A DNA stretch of 64,000 bases from Bergeyella cardium (GTDB taxonomy: Bacteria > Bacteroidota > Bacteroidia > Flavobacteriales > Weeksellaceae), in the NCBI RefSeq assembly GCF_003614945.1, contig NZ_QYCZ01000001.1, positions 514,001 through 578,000 of the forward strand, given 5' to 3'. Positions within the stretch are counted from its first letter, which is position 1. Every line of letters begins with the position of its first letter. The translations under genes and the position numbers were made by a program. The notes beneath the pieces were generated by a model. The model worked only from the letters and a program-made list of their open reading frames with translations, searched no databases and was not told the origin of the DNA. Positions 50,140 through 59,981 of this stretch are shown in pieces.

Positions 50140-50270
50140 GGAGCTTACTAAATCATCTACTTGAATTTAGATCCTATTTAGTTAAATATCAACATCTTCA
50201 ATGGATAACAAGTGATCGAACTGTTTCATTTCAAATACTGCCTTATCCTAATATTATATTCCTACTGTAA
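50139..50270 (+). other. Open frame of protein-like composition without a start codon
   Basis: In the frame ending at 50270 the translation includes NHLLEFRSYLVKYQHLQ and WITSDRTVSFQILPYPNI. It is protein-like in composition but has no start codon. It follows the methylase remnant directly, so it may be part of the same decayed system. Recognition of a family was not possible. Confidence 0.2.
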
Positions 50271-50306
50271 AGGTTTCTATTTATGGATATTGATAGATGA
50301 TGAGAT

Positions 50307-50657
50307 TTAAAAATAGAGATCAATATTCTTCCATTCATAATGTTTATGAAATTTATATTTACCATTGTCTTTATTTTTTCTATAAATATTAAATATTGGG
50401 GAATTTGCTTTTTTAGATATAGAATCTCCAATGATTAATGTGTCTCCACTTGTTGAGGATGTAGTGATACAATACCTGTCTGTATAATAAAATTGTAAAG
50501 ATTTATTAGCATAGTTATATACTCTAATAATTTTTGTATTTACAGCATTGTCTACGAAGTATTTACTATTACAATAAACAGAGTGATAATAGTAGTATCC
50601 AAAACCAAAGATTCCTATTATCATTGGTAATAGTCTATAGATGTCTGTTTTTTTCAT
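50307..50657 (-). CDS. Small orphan protein with N-terminal membrane helix
   Basis: A 116-residue protein: MKKTDIYRLLPMIIGIFGF and YYYYHSVYCNSKYFV suggest an uncleaved signal-anchor, then a hydrophilic beta-rich domain (TKIIRVYNYANKSLQFYYTD, GDTLIIGDSISKKANSP). The KKANSPIFNIYRK segment resembles small flavobacterial orphan proteins I have seen, but I cannot name a family. Base composition is lower in G+C than the flanking housekeeping genes. No promoter box is obvious. Confidence 0.5.
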   Translation of the reverse strand: MKKTDIYRLLPMIIGIFGFGYYYYHSVYCNSKYFVDNAVNTKIIRVYNYANKSLQFYYTDRYCITTSSTSGDTLIIGDSISKKANSPIFNIYRKNKDNGKYKFHKHYEWKNIDLYF

Positions 50658-50933
50658 AAAATCAAAATTCGGTATTGTTTATTTAGTATATCTATTAGAA
50701 ATGTTAAAATTTATAATTTATTATAAATCACACAATGATAAAAAATGTAAAATTCGTATAATGTATATGTATAACAATACTATATATTATTATAAAGCAC
50801 AAGAGCTATAAAAGATTAAAAACAAGACCATTTGCAAATGGACATACACAATGTACAAATACACAAAATATGACAGAACAGAATGGTCTTAGCTTATACA
50901 AATTTTTAGTAATTTAGCTAGAACTCCTAAGTA
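50658..50933. other. AT-rich gap with a 14-bp palindrome and flanking inverted repeat
   Basis: CCATTTGCAAATGG at 50828-50841 is a perfect palindrome. AAGACCATT (50824-50832) and AATGGTCTT (50882-50890) form an inverted pair around a 49-nt segment rich in ACA words. No gene is seen. Confidence 0.4.
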
Positions 50934-50972
50934 AAAAAACTTCCTTAGAAAAAGTTCCAAGGAAATTTTTTT
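50934..50972. terminator. Terminator after the T9SS-domain gene
   Basis: A-run, CTTCCTT, a 12-nt loop, AAGGAA, T-run; reads as a terminator on both strands. Confidence 0.55.
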
Positions 50973-50985
50973 AATCAATAATATT

Positions 50986-51312
50986 TTACTGTTTTATAAT
51001 CTGCATTACTTTCTGTGTGTTATCGCTCAGAGTGTATCTCAGCAGGTATTTGCCGGATTTCATTTTATCGAGTTGTAGCTCAGTGTATGGGGAATTTATG
51101 CTGTATTCAGCTACCTGCATGCCGAGTATTGAGTAGAAAGTTACCGATTTTATTTTCTGATTTGGATTTTTAGTTTTTAGCATTATATAGTCTTTCGTAG
51201 GGTTGGGGTAAGCTATCAAGAGACCATCATCTCCCTTTACACCAAGTCCTTGCTGTGCAGAAGCAGACACTGAAAAAGTGAAAAGTATAATATAAGATAA
51301 ATGTTTCAGCAT
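50986..51312 (-). CDS. Stand-alone type IX secretion sorting domain protein
   Basis: A 108-residue protein with a signal peptide (MLKHLSYIILFTFSVSASAQ) and, from about residue 33, a complete type A T9SS C-terminal domain: AYPNPTKDYIMLKTKN, SVTFYSILGMQVAEYSI, and MKSGKYLLRYTLSDN ending KVMQIIKQ. Only about 12 residues separate the signal peptide from the domain, so there is no cargo. Such domains normally take large enzymes or adhesins through T9SS and are cleaved. The product might be secreted alone, or be a cargo-less remnant. Confidence 0.85.
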   Translation of the reverse strand: MLKHLSYIILFTFSVSASAQQGLGVKGDDGLLIAYPNPTKDYIMLKTKNPNQKIKSVTFYSILGMQVAEYSINSPYTELQLDKMKSGKYLLRYTLSDNTQKVMQIIKQ

Positions 51313-51337
51313 ATTGTGGTTTTGTATTTAATTTGGA

Positions 51338-51345
51338 CAAAAGTA
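51338..51345 (-). promoter_or_regulatory. -7 promoter box of the T9SS-domain gene
   Basis: TACTTTTG on the minus strand, 25 nt before the ATG. Confidence 0.5.
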
Positions 51346-51382
51346 TTTAAAATCAAATTAATCTGCAATAGATCTTAACTGA

Positions 51383-52423
<1,041 letters not shown>

Positions 52424-52452
52424 TTTCGAGTTTTGGTTATCTATATCGTAAG

Positions 52453-52482
52453 CTCTGGCATCTCCAAAAGCCAGAGTTTTTT
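52453..52482 (+). terminator. hemB terminator
   Basis: CTCTGGC, a 10-nt loop, GCCAGAG and six Ts, 30 nt after the stop codon. Confidence 0.8.
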
Positions 52483-52561
52483 ATTAAAGCTAAGGAAAGA
52501 AATAAGTATAATTTGCAATTCTTCAATAGGTTAAGCCTTAGAAGAAAAATATTTTAATTAT

Positions 52562-52594
52562 TTGGAGCAGAATACCTAAATTTTTCTAACTTTG
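52562..52594 (+). promoter_or_regulatory. sucA-sucB promoter
   Basis: TTG (52562-52564), a 22-nt spacer, TAACTTTG (52587-52594); the ATG is 38 nt downstream. Confidence 0.65.
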
Positions 52595-52632
52595 TGCAAC
52601 ATCTAAATTAAGATTAATATAGACCAGAAATA

Positions 52633-55404
52633 ATGGACAGATTTTCATTTTTGAACGCTGCACATTCGCAGTTTATTGAGGATTTATATCAGCAGTACAG
52701 AAAGTATCCAGACTCATTAGAGCCTTCGTGGAAAGCCTTTTTTCAAGGCTTTGATTTTGCTTTAGAAAACTATGGAGACGAAGAAAGCTACTCCCAAGCT
52801 CCCGTAAGTACCACTACCATCGTACAGCAGGTTTCAAACGCTTCCGCCAATGGAGAAATCCCAGAAGATATCCGCAGAGAGTTTAAAGTCATAGACCTTA
52901 TCGAAGCATACAGAACCAGAGGCCACCTCTTCACAAAAACCAATCCCGTAAGAGAAAGAAGAAAATACGCCCCTACACTCGCTATTGAGAATTTTGGCTT
53001 ATCAAATGCAGATTTAAACCGAAAATTTGACTGCGCTATTGAAATAGGACTTCCGGGTGCTGCCACACTCCAGCAAATTATTGATAGATTACAGACCATC
53101 TACTGCGATTCTATCGGTGTAGAGTATATGCACATTCATAGCATAGAAGAAAGAAACTTCGTCAAGGCTTTTCTTCAAGTGAATAATAACCACCCAAGCC
53201 TATCCGCAGATGAAAAGGTCAATATCCTTAGAAAACTCAACCAGGCTGTAGCTTTTGAGAACTATCTGAATACAAAATTCGTCGGTCAGAAAAGATTTTC
53301 ATTAGAGGGTAATGAATCTCTCATCCCTGCCCTCGACCAGCTGATTTCTAAATCCGCACATTTAGGCGTAGAAGAGGTCGTTTTAGGTATGGCACACCGT
53401 GGTCGTCTCAGCGTGCTCTCCAATATCTTCGGGAAGTCCTACAAACAGATTTTCTCCGAGTTCGAAGGTAAGGAGTTTGAAGATGTTTTCTCCGGCGATG
53501 TTAAATATCACTTGGGCGCTACTCATACGACGAAGACTCCAGAGGGTAAAGAGGTTGTCATTAATCTCGTGCCGAATCCTTCCCACTTGGAGACCGTTGC
53601 TTCGCTCGTAGAGGGCATCAGCCGTTCGAAAATTGATAATACTTATCACGATTACCATAAAGTTCTCCCTATCGTTATCCACGGAGATGGCGCTATCGCA
53701 GGTCAGGGCATCGTATATGAAGTTGCCCAAATGATGACGCTCGATGGTTATAAAACAGGGGGTACTGTACATATCGTAGTGAATAACCAGGTGGCATTTA
53801 CTACAAACTATCTCGACTCTCGTTCTTCCATATATAGTACAGATATCGCGAAAGTAACTTCATCGCCTGTCCTCCATATTAATGCGGATGATGTAGAAGC
53901 AGTAGTACACGCTCTCCATTTCGCTGCAGAATTCCGTGCAAAGTTTGGCAAAGATGTTTATATTGATCTTTTAGGATACAGAAAGTATGGGCACAATGAG
54001 GGAGACGAGCCGAGATTTACTCAGCCTCAGCTCTATAAAATTATCTCTAAACATCCAAACCCAAGAGAGATTTATAAAGCAGTTCTTAAATCCGAAGGCG
54101 TCCTTTCAGATGAAGTTCTCAAGCAAATGGAAGCAGAGTTTAAAGAACTCCTCGATAAAGACTTTGATGCTTCAAAAGAAATAGAAAAAAATAAAATGGA
54201 CATCTTTATGAATGAGACCTGGAAATCTTATTCATACACCAAAGGAGAAATTCAAAAGCCCGTAAATACTCAGTACGACTTAGCTAAGCTAAAAGACTTG
54301 GCAGTGAAAATGTCTACCCTCCCTGCTGATAAAAAATTCCTCAGCAAAATTACCCGTCTCTTTGAGGCTCGCCTTAAAATGATAGATAATGATGCCATTG
54401 ATTGGGCAATAGGGGAGTGGCTGGCTTACGCTACCTTACTTTCCGAAGGGCATAGCGTTAGAATCTCTGGCGAAGATGTCGAGCGAGGTACTTTCTCCCA
54501 CAGACACGCTGTTCTTAAAACCGAAGATACAGAAGAAGAGTATTCTCCACTCAATCACATCTCTGATGCGAGGTTTGAAGCCTATAATTCCCTCCTCTCT
54601 GAGTACGGCGTACTCGGTTTTGATTACGGTTATGCTATGGCAAGTCCCAATAGGCTTACCATCTGGGAGGCACAGTTCGGGGATTTCGTCAATGGAGCTC
54701 AAATCGTGATAGACCAGTATTTAGTAGCTGCAGAAGAAAAATGGAAAATGCAGAACGGCTTGGTAATGCTCCTCCCTCACGGCTACGAAGGTCAGGGCGC
54801 CGAGCACTCTTCCGCAAGGTTAGAACGATTCCTCGGGCTTACTGCAAATGAGAACATCGTTGTGGCCAATTGTACTACACCTGCCAATTTCTTCCATATC
54901 CTGAGAAGACAGCTCAAGTGGAATTTTAGAAAACCATTGGTCGTAATGTCTCCGAAATCATTGCTCAGACATCCGAAAGCGGTTTCTTCATTAACTGAGT
55001 TGGCAAACGGACAGTTCCAACCGATTATAGATGATGCTACAGCAAATCCTTCAAAAGTGAAAAGGCTCGTCCTCTGCTCTGGTAAGCTATACTATGAGCT
55101 ATTAGCAAAAAAAGAAGAATTAAAAGCAGAAAGTGTAGCATTGGTAAGATTGGAGCAGCTTTATCCTCTTCAAAATAATCAGTTGGAAGAAATTCTTAAT
55201 AAATATTCAAAGAGAAAGGACCTCATCTGGGCACAGGAAGAGCCAGAGAATATGGGTGCGTGGGCTTATATCCTCCGTCACCTCAGAGATACAGGTATTC
55301 AGGTCATAGCACCTGCACCAAGTGGTTCGCCTGCTCCAGGTAGCCATAAAATGTTTGAGAAAAATCAACAAGGAGTAATCAATAGCGTATTTGGAATTAA
55401 TTAG
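52633..55404 (+). CDS. sucA: 2-oxoglutarate dehydrogenase E1 component
   Basis: Thiamine-diphosphate decarboxylase of the TCA-cycle 2-oxoglutarate dehydrogenase complex. At 923 residues it has the usual length. [28 protein letters not shown] is the N-terminal E2-binding helix; [16 protein letters not shown] and [14 protein letters not shown] are cofactor motifs; [17 protein letters not shown] lies in the active site; [22 protein letters not shown] and [14 protein letters not shown] are in the C-terminal half. sucB follows after 20 nt. Confidence 0.97.
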   Translation: MDRFSFLNAAHSQFIEDLYQQYRKYPDSLEPSWKAFFQGFDFALENYGDEESYSQAPVSTTTIVQQVSNASANGEIPEDIRREFKVIDLIEAYRTRGHLFTKTNPVRERRKYAPTLAIENFGLSNADLNRKFDCAIEIGLPGAATLQQIIDRLQTIYCDSIGVEYMHIHSIEERNFVKAFLQVNNNHPSLSADEKVNILRKLNQAVAFENYLNTKFVGQKRFSLEGNESLIPALDQLISKSAHLGVEEVVLGMAHRGRLSVLSNIFGKSYKQIFSEFEGKEFEDVFSGDVKYHLGATHTTKTPEGKEVVINLVPNPSHLETVASLVEGISRSKIDNTYHDYHKVLPIVIHGDGAIAGQGIVYEVAQMMTLDGYKTGGTVHIVVNNQVAFTTNYLDSRSSIYSTDIAKVTSSPVLHINADDVEAVVHALHFAAEFRAKFGKDVYIDLLGYRKYGHNEGDEPRFTQPQLYKIISKHPNPREIYKAVLKSEGVLSDEVLKQMEAEFKELLDKDFDASKEIEKNKMDIFMNETWKSYSYTKGEIQKPVNTQYDLAKLKDLAVKMSTLPADKKFLSKITRLFEARLKMIDNDAIDWAIGEWLAYATLLSEGHSVRISGEDVERGTFSHRHAVLKTEDTEEEYSPLNHISDARFEAYNSLLSEYGVLGFDYGYAMASPNRLTIWEAQFGDFVNGAQIVIDQYLVAAEEKWKMQNGLVMLLPHGYEGQGAEHSSARLERFLGLTANENIVVANCTTPANFFHILRRQLKWNFRKPLVVMSPKSLLRHPKAVSSLTELANGQFQPIIDDATANPSKVKRLVLCSGKLYYELLAKKEELKAESVALVRLEQLYPLQNNQLEEILNKYSKRKDLIWAQEEPENMGAWAYILRHLRDTGIQVIAPAPSGSPAPGSHKMFEKNQQGVINSVFGIN

Positions 55405-55424
55405 TAATAAAAAAAAGAATAATA

Positions 55425-56663
55425 ATGTCAGTATTAGAAATGAAGGTTCCATCACCAGGGGAATCTATTACAGAAGTAGAAATTGCAACTTGGTTAGTAA
55501 AAGATGGTGATTATGTAGAAAAAGATCAGCCTATCGCAGAAGTAGATTCTGATAAAGCTACTTTGGAATTACCTGCCGAGGAGAGTGGTATCATTACTCT
55601 AAAAGCAGAAGAAGGAGATACAGTACAAGTAGGTCAGATTGTTTGCTTAATAGATATGAGTGCTGCAAAACCTGCTGGTGGTTCTTCCGAAGCTCCTAAA
55701 ACTGAAGAAAAACCAGCTGCAGAAGCTCCAAAACCAGAAACTCCAAAAGTAGAAGAAAAACCAGCAGCAGCTACTACTTATGCTACAGGTACGCCTTCGC
55801 CAGCAGCTAAAAAAGTATTAGACGAAAGAGGTATAGACCCTGCTTCCGTAAAAGGAACAGGTAAAGACGGCAGAATCACCAAGTATGATGCAGAAACCGC
55901 TGCCGTTCCTGCTATGGGTACCCCTGCTACAAATGGCTCAAGAAATGTAACGACGACTAAACTCTCCGTACTGAGAAGAAAATTAGCAGCAAGATTGGTT
56001 TCCGTTAAAAATGAAACCGCTATGCTTACTACTTTCAATGAGGTAGATATGTCCGAAATCTTTAGGCTAAGAAAACTCTATAAGGAAGAATTTGCTGCTA
56101 AGCATGGCGTAGGTCTTGGCTTTATGTCTTTCTTCACCAAGGCGGTTACCAGAGCTTTACAGCTTTACCCAGATGTAAATGCTTCCATTGATGGAGATTT
56201 CAAAGTAAATTATGACTTCTGCGATATCTCTATTGCGGTTTCTGGGCCTAAGGGATTAATGGTTCCTGTACTTAGAAATGCAGAGAATATGTCTTTCCGA
56301 GGTGTAGAAGCAGGGATTAAAGACCTTGCTACCAAAGTAAGAGACGGTAAAATCACCGTTGATGAAATGACGGGAGGTACATTCACTATTACCAATGGAG
56401 GTACTTTCGGTTCTATGCTTTCCACTCCGATTATCAATCCTCCTCAGTCTGCTATTTTAGGTATGCACAATATTATCCAAAGACCTGTAGCGGTAGATGG
56501 TAAAGTAGAAATCCGCCCAATGATGTACTTGGCATTATCTTATGACCACAGAATTATCGACGGTAGGGAGTCCGTAGGTTTCTTGGTAGCGGTAAAAGAA
56601 GCTATTGATAACCCAGTAGAGCTCCTCCTCGGTGGCGATGAAAGAAGAGGCTTAGAGCTTTAA
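55425..56663 (+). CDS. sucB: Dihydrolipoyl succinyltransferase, E2 of 2-oxoglutarate dehydrogenase
   Basis: A 412-residue E2 core. One lipoyl domain (1-77) with the modified Lys44 in [13 protein letters not shown], an Ala/Pro/Lys-rich linker, the peripheral-subunit-binding domain (about 123-158, [20 protein letters not shown]), and the catalytic domain with the active-site His in [15 protein letters not shown]. It is second in the sucAB operon; the E3 gene (lpd) is not in the window. Confidence 0.96.
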   Translation: MSVLEMKVPSPGESITEVEIATWLVKDGDYVEKDQPIAEVDSDKATLELPAEESGIITLKAEEGDTVQVGQIVCLIDMSAAKPAGGSSEAPKTEEKPAAEAPKPETPKVEEKPAAATTYATGTPSPAAKKVLDERGIDPASVKGTGKDGRITKYDAETAAVPAMGTPATNGSRNVTTTKLSVLRRKLAARLVSVKNETAMLTTFNEVDMSEIFRLRKLYKEEFAAKHGVGLGFMSFFTKAVTRALQLYPDVNASIDGDFKVNYDFCDISIAVSGPKGLMVPVLRNAENMSFRGVEAGIKDLATKVRDGKITVDEMTGGTFTITNGGTFGSMLSTPIINPPQSAILGMHNIIQRPVAVDGKVEIRPMMYLALSYDHRIIDGRESVGFLVAVKEAIDNPVELLLGGDERRGLEL

Positions 56664-56689
56664 ATTAATCATTGAATTTATATCTTTAG

Positions 56690-56721
56690 AAGGCTATTCA
56701 ATATTTGAATAGCCTTTTTAT
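56690..56721 (+). terminator. sucAB terminator
   Basis: A 12-bp perfect stem AAGGCTATTCAA around TAT, followed by Ts. Confidence 0.88.
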
Positions 56722-56865
56722 TTTGCTCAAATATTGAGAAAATTTATTTCCAATCAAGTGTGGGATAAATAAAACTAAAAAATAATTCATTTGAAAAACA
56801 GTAATTTATAAATAAATACTAAACTTTTTCATTACTTTGTAATACATAATACCATATTTTATTTA

Positions 56866-56873
56866 TATCTTTG
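56866..56873 (+). promoter_or_regulatory. -7 promoter box of the PadR operon
   Basis: TATCTTTG on the plus strand, 38 nt before the ATG at 56912. A TTG lies 26 nt upstream, slightly outside the usual spacing. Confidence 0.5.
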
Positions 56874-56911
56874 CTTTGTTAAGATTTGAAAATAATAAAA
56901 CTGAATGAAAA

Positions 56912-57247
56912 ATGAATACAGAAAATACTAAAGCACAAATGCGTAAGGGTATTCTGGAGTTCTGCATTTTGAGTTTGATTAATCAGAAGGAAATGTATGT
57001 ATCAGACTTGATGGAGGAATTAAGGAATGGACAGTTAGATGTCGTAGAAGGCACACTTTATCCCTTACTGACGAGATTGAAAAATGGAGAATTTCTCTCC
57101 TATCGATGGGAAGAATCCACAAGCGGTCCCCCAAGAAAATATTATCAGATTACGGAAAAGGGGAAGGCTTTCCTCTTAGAATTACAAAACACTTGGAATG
57201 AGCTCACTCGCTCGGTAAATAAAATCACAAACAATAATAATCTATAA
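56912..57247 (+). CDS. PadR family transcriptional regulator
   Basis: A 111-residue winged-helix repressor of the PadR-s1 group: MRKGILEFCILSLINQKEMYVSDLMEEL at the start, VVEGTLYPLLTRLKNGEFLSYRWEES with the recognition wing, and PPRKYYQITEKGKAFL. In Bacteroidota this type almost always precedes a PspC/HAAS-like membrane protein gene, as here (12-nt gap). It probably represses its own operon in response to an envelope or ligand signal. Confidence 0.92.
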   Translation: MNTENTKAQMRKGILEFCILSLINQKEMYVSDLMEELRNGQLDVVEGTLYPLLTRLKNGEFLSYRWEESTSGPPRKYYQITEKGKAFLLELQNTWNELTRSVNKITNNNNL

Positions 57248-57259
57248 ATCCATTCAAAA

Positions 57260-58954
57260 ATGAACAAGACTTTATCAATAGCACTGGCAGGCTATTCTTT
57301 CGTAATAGAAGAGCACGCGTATATAAAACTTAGCGACTACCTCTCCGCCCTTAGAAATTCTATGGAAAAAGAGGAAGTAGAAGAGGTAATGAACGATATA
57401 GAAATCCGAATTGTAGAGATTTTTAGGGAAACTTTAGGAAAAAGAGAGGTGGTGAGTACCGCAGATGTAGAAAAGGTTATAGACCAGCTCGGGAGTCCTG
57501 AAACCATTGGTGAGCAGGAAGAAATGTATTACTCCGAAAGCACAGCCAAGGGCAAATCATCAGAAAATTACTCTGGATACAAGAGACAACTCTTCCGAGA
57601 CCCTGAAAAAGCAAAGATTGCAGGGGTATGCGCAGGTTTGGCGCATTATATGGGGATGGATGTGAGCATTATGAGGGCAATTTGGCTGTTTTTTGCCGTA
57701 ATGGGAATCTTCACAGTCTATATTTCCACTTCGTTTGTAGTGTTGATATACATTATTTTGTGGATTGTACTCCCAGAGGCAAAGACCGCTTCGGATTTTT
57801 TGAAAATGCACGGAAAGCCCCTCAATTTTGATAATATAAAGGAAGAATCCACTAAAATCTTTCAGTTTGTGAATGATTCTTCTCGGAAAGCGGGTGATTT
57901 CTACAATCAGAATAAGAGTACAATCAATACCATTGCTACCAGTATGCTCAAGGTGCTCAGTTACCTCATAGGCTTTGTATTTGCAGCGATTTCTGTGACT
58001 TGCATCGTTGGGGTAGTTGTTGGTTTTTCGGTGATTTTTAGCCTCAATACAGCGCCTATTGAAGATTTTGAATTTTATTTTGGGAGCGATACCAATCTCT
58101 ATCTCATCGGCTCTATCATTGTTTTATCCGCCCTTATTCCTGCTATTATGTTCGGCTATGTGGCGTCAAAACTCTTTGCTCCGCATATTCAGTACAAAAA
58201 TATCGGTGGGGTTATCCTCGTGCTATTCCTCTCTCTTTGTGCGATATCGGTATTTACGGGCTTCTCTATTTATAAGACTACGCAGGGCTTTTCCTTCAGT
58301 GGTGATAAGATCGAAACCGAAGAAGTGATGATTAATACCCCCTCAGATACCCTTTATATAGAGGAGAAGAAGATAGAAATCCCCCAGAATTTCAAGGGGT
58401 ATAACGGCGGGAGAATATTTTCTGATAAGAAAATGATTTATGACAGCGACCGCCCTTATGTATCCATTAGCAGGAAGGAAGATGCCACCCTGCCTTACTT
58501 AATCATCAAAAAGAAAGCCTATGGTTACAACCAACCGATAAAAATTTCGGTGCCTATCGAGATTTTGGATAATAGGATTTCTTTGCCTAACTACCTGAAA
58601 TACTCCTACGAAGACCGTTTCCGAAGGTATAGTGTGAGGTATGAGCTCGTAGTCCCTAAATCAATGACCATACTGCCGCCGTCTAATACAAAGAATATAA
58701 TAATTGATAAAGATTTTGATGATTATTTCAACAATACGGAGGGAAATATTGAAAATAATTCGGAATACAAGGAAGTTTCCAGCTTTAATATTAATGGGAC
58801 AAAAGTGGAATACAACAGCGACCGACCGAATGAAATCCGCATCAATCACAAAGCCCACAGCATAGAGCAGGCAGAGAAAATCCTCGATTCTCTCAACATT
58901 GATATTGATGATATTATCAGTAGAAAAGCTGATGAAAACAAACGAAATGAATGA
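57260..58954 (+). CDS. PspC-domain membrane protein
   Basis: A 564-residue protein. Residues 1-100 form a HAAS-like helical signalling domain (LSDYLSALRNSMEKEEVEEVMNDIEIRIVEIF, DVEKVIDQLGSPETIGEQEE). The PspC domain lies at about 110-175 (LFRDPEKAKIAGVCAGLAHYMGMDVSIMRAIW, then YIILWIVLPEA). Further helices follow at about 235-265, 280-305 and 315-345, and the last 200 residues are an extracytoplasmic beta-rich domain. PspC proteins respond to membrane stress in other bacteria. With the PadR gene it forms a probable self-regulated envelope-stress unit. Confidence 0.87.
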   Translation: MNKTLSIALAGYSFVIEEHAYIKLSDYLSALRNSMEKEEVEEVMNDIEIRIVEIFRETLGKREVVSTADVEKVIDQLGSPETIGEQEEMYYSESTAKGKSSENYSGYKRQLFRDPEKAKIAGVCAGLAHYMGMDVSIMRAIWLFFAVMGIFTVYISTSFVVLIYIILWIVLPEAKTASDFLKMHGKPLNFDNIKEESTKIFQFVNDSSRKAGDFYNQNKSTINTIATSMLKVLSYLIGFVFAAISVTCIVGVVVGFSVIFSLNTAPIEDFEFYFGSDTNLYLIGSIIVLSALIPAIMFGYVASKLFAPHIQYKNIGGVILVLFLSLCAISVFTGFSIYKTTQGFSFSGDKIETEEVMINTPSDTLYIEEKKIEIPQNFKGYNGGRIFSDKKMIYDSDRPYVSISRKEDATLPYLIIKKKAYGYNQPIKISVPIEILDNRISLPNYLKYSYEDRFRRYSVRYELVVPKSMTILPPSNTKNIIIDKDFDDYFNNTEGNIENNSEYKEVSSFNINGTKVEYNSDRPNEIRINHKAHSIEQAEKILDSLNIDIDDIISRKADENKRNE

Positions 58955-59085
58955 TTTAAACACGCAGGGAGGCAAACCACCTCCCTCCTAAAACAAAAAA
59001 AATCCGCACGCTATGGTACAGATAATTTTTGAAATAATGATAAAATTTTTAGCCGACTTTTTATCCTTATTTAGTTAAATCTCAG

Positions 59086-59157
59086 TAGCTCCACCAAGAA
59101 TCGAACTTGGATCTAAAGTTTAGGAAACTTCTATTCTATCCGTTGAACTATGGAGCC
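59086..59157 (-). tRNA. tRNA-Arg (anticodon CCT)
   Basis: A 72-nt cloverleaf on the minus strand. The acceptor GGCTCCA pairs with TGGAGCT (one G-T pair at the end), the anticodon loop is TTCCTAA with anticodon CCT, and the T arm is CCAAG-TTCGATT-CTTGG. The discriminator is A; CCA is not encoded. Confidence 0.93.
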
Positions 59158-59164
59158 AGCGGTG

Positions 59165-59172
59165 CAAATATA
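59165..59172 (-). promoter_or_regulatory. -7 promoter box of tRNA-Arg
   Basis: TATATTTG on the minus strand, 7 nt before the tRNA. Confidence 0.6.
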
Positions 59173-59182
59173 CAATAATTTT

Positions 59183-59215
59183 GGTACTCATCTCCAAAAA
59201 TGAGTGCCGTTTTTT
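59183..59215 (+). terminator. Terminator-like hairpin
   Basis: GGTACTCAT, an 8-nt loop, ATGAGTGCC and a G followed by six Ts on the plus strand. It could stop read-through from the PspC operon before it reaches the next minus-strand genes. Confidence 0.5.
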
Positions 59216-59361
59216 GTGGCTTTCTGCTCCCTTTTCTCTCGCGAAATCATGTTTCTTCTTGTAAAATTCTATTTTCTTTACGAATAATATCAGATTTCTT
59301 ACTAAAATCCATCAACTTTTCAAGTATTTGATTTCCCCCATATTGCGCGTGCAAAAATACT

Positions 59362-59517
59362 CGTGTATTTTATTACAAACAGGGTTGTTTGTCCTTACCT
59401 ACACGAGTATTTAATCACAAACAGGGTTGTTTGCCTTTACCTACAAGAGTATTTGATTACAAACAGGGTTGTTTATAATCAAATACACAAGAATTTTATT
59501 TCAAACACAATGCGCGG
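59362..59517. repeat. Tandem repeat, three full and one partial unit of 42 bp
   Basis: Units start at 59362, 59404 and 59446, with a shorter diverged unit from 59488. Each full unit contains ACAAACAGGGTTGTTT, an inverted pair around GGGT. In unit 3 the arms grow into a long stem: GTATTTGATT at 59449-59458 pairs with AATCAAATAC at 59477-59486. The array is bracketed by ATTGCGCG and AATGCGCG. The 59216-59361 part is AT-rich with no gene. Confidence 0.8.
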
Positions 59518-59527
59518 AATTAAATAT

Positions 59528-59557
59528 TAAAAAAAGTGGTCTAAGACCCCCTTTTTT
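59528..59557. terminator. Terminator at the end of the trmB-region transcript
   Basis: A-run, GTGGTCT-A-AGACCCC, T-run on both strands, 55 nt after the stop of the small minus-strand gene. Confidence 0.6.
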
Positions 59558-59611
59558 AATAGATAAACTTATAATTTTCTTGCGAAATATTATGGATTTA
59601 GAATAGAGGCT

Positions 59612-59905
59612 CTATTGTTTGGTTAGGGTAAATCCTTTTCCAGAAGGTAGGGTTGTTTTGAAATCCCTGCAATCTTGGGTTGTGATATCATAGCTTGGGA
59701 GGAAAAGTATTTTCATCTGATGGGGTGTCTTGGGTTTTATAAATAAGTAGATAAGCCCGTAGTCTATACAGTTTAATTTACCTCCAAAGAAATACACCAT
59801 ATAGGCTTTTAGATTTTTTTGTAGCCCATATCCCCAGCTAGCCTTTTCATCAGGGGTATTAAAATTATCAAACTCTATAATGCCTTGCTGATTGATGATT
59901 TTCAC
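59612..59905 (-). CDS. Hypothetical protein, possibly N-terminally truncated
   Basis: 97 residues from a GTG start. KIINQQGIIEFDNFNTPDEK and KNLKAYMVYFFGGKLNCIDY give a beta-rich, non-membrane composition. The frame stays open upstream for another 12 codons (LAFGSVLRNSR) with protein-like composition but no good start, so the gene may have lost its beginning. It lies 76 nt after trmB on the same strand. Not recognised. Confidence 0.4.
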   Translation of the reverse strand: MKIINQQGIIEFDNFNTPDEKASWGYGLQKNLKAYMVYFFGGKLNCIDYGLIYLFIKPKTPHQMKILFLPSYDITTQDCRDFKTTLPSGKGFTLTKQ

Positions 59906-59981
59906 CCTCGAGTTTCTTAAGACAGACCCAAAAGCAAGATATCAAGGCTACTTGCTCTATTTTAGAGAGGCTTATTTTATA

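Noticed and set aside
58966-58986. Terminator GGGAGG-loop-CCTCCC after the PspC gene
   Set aside because: The hairpin is followed by As rather than Ts, so it does not look like an intrinsic terminator on the plus strand.
59362-59517. CRISPR array
   Set aside because: The repeated part is separated by sequences that resemble each other, units are tandem 42-mers, only three are complete, and no cas gene is present.
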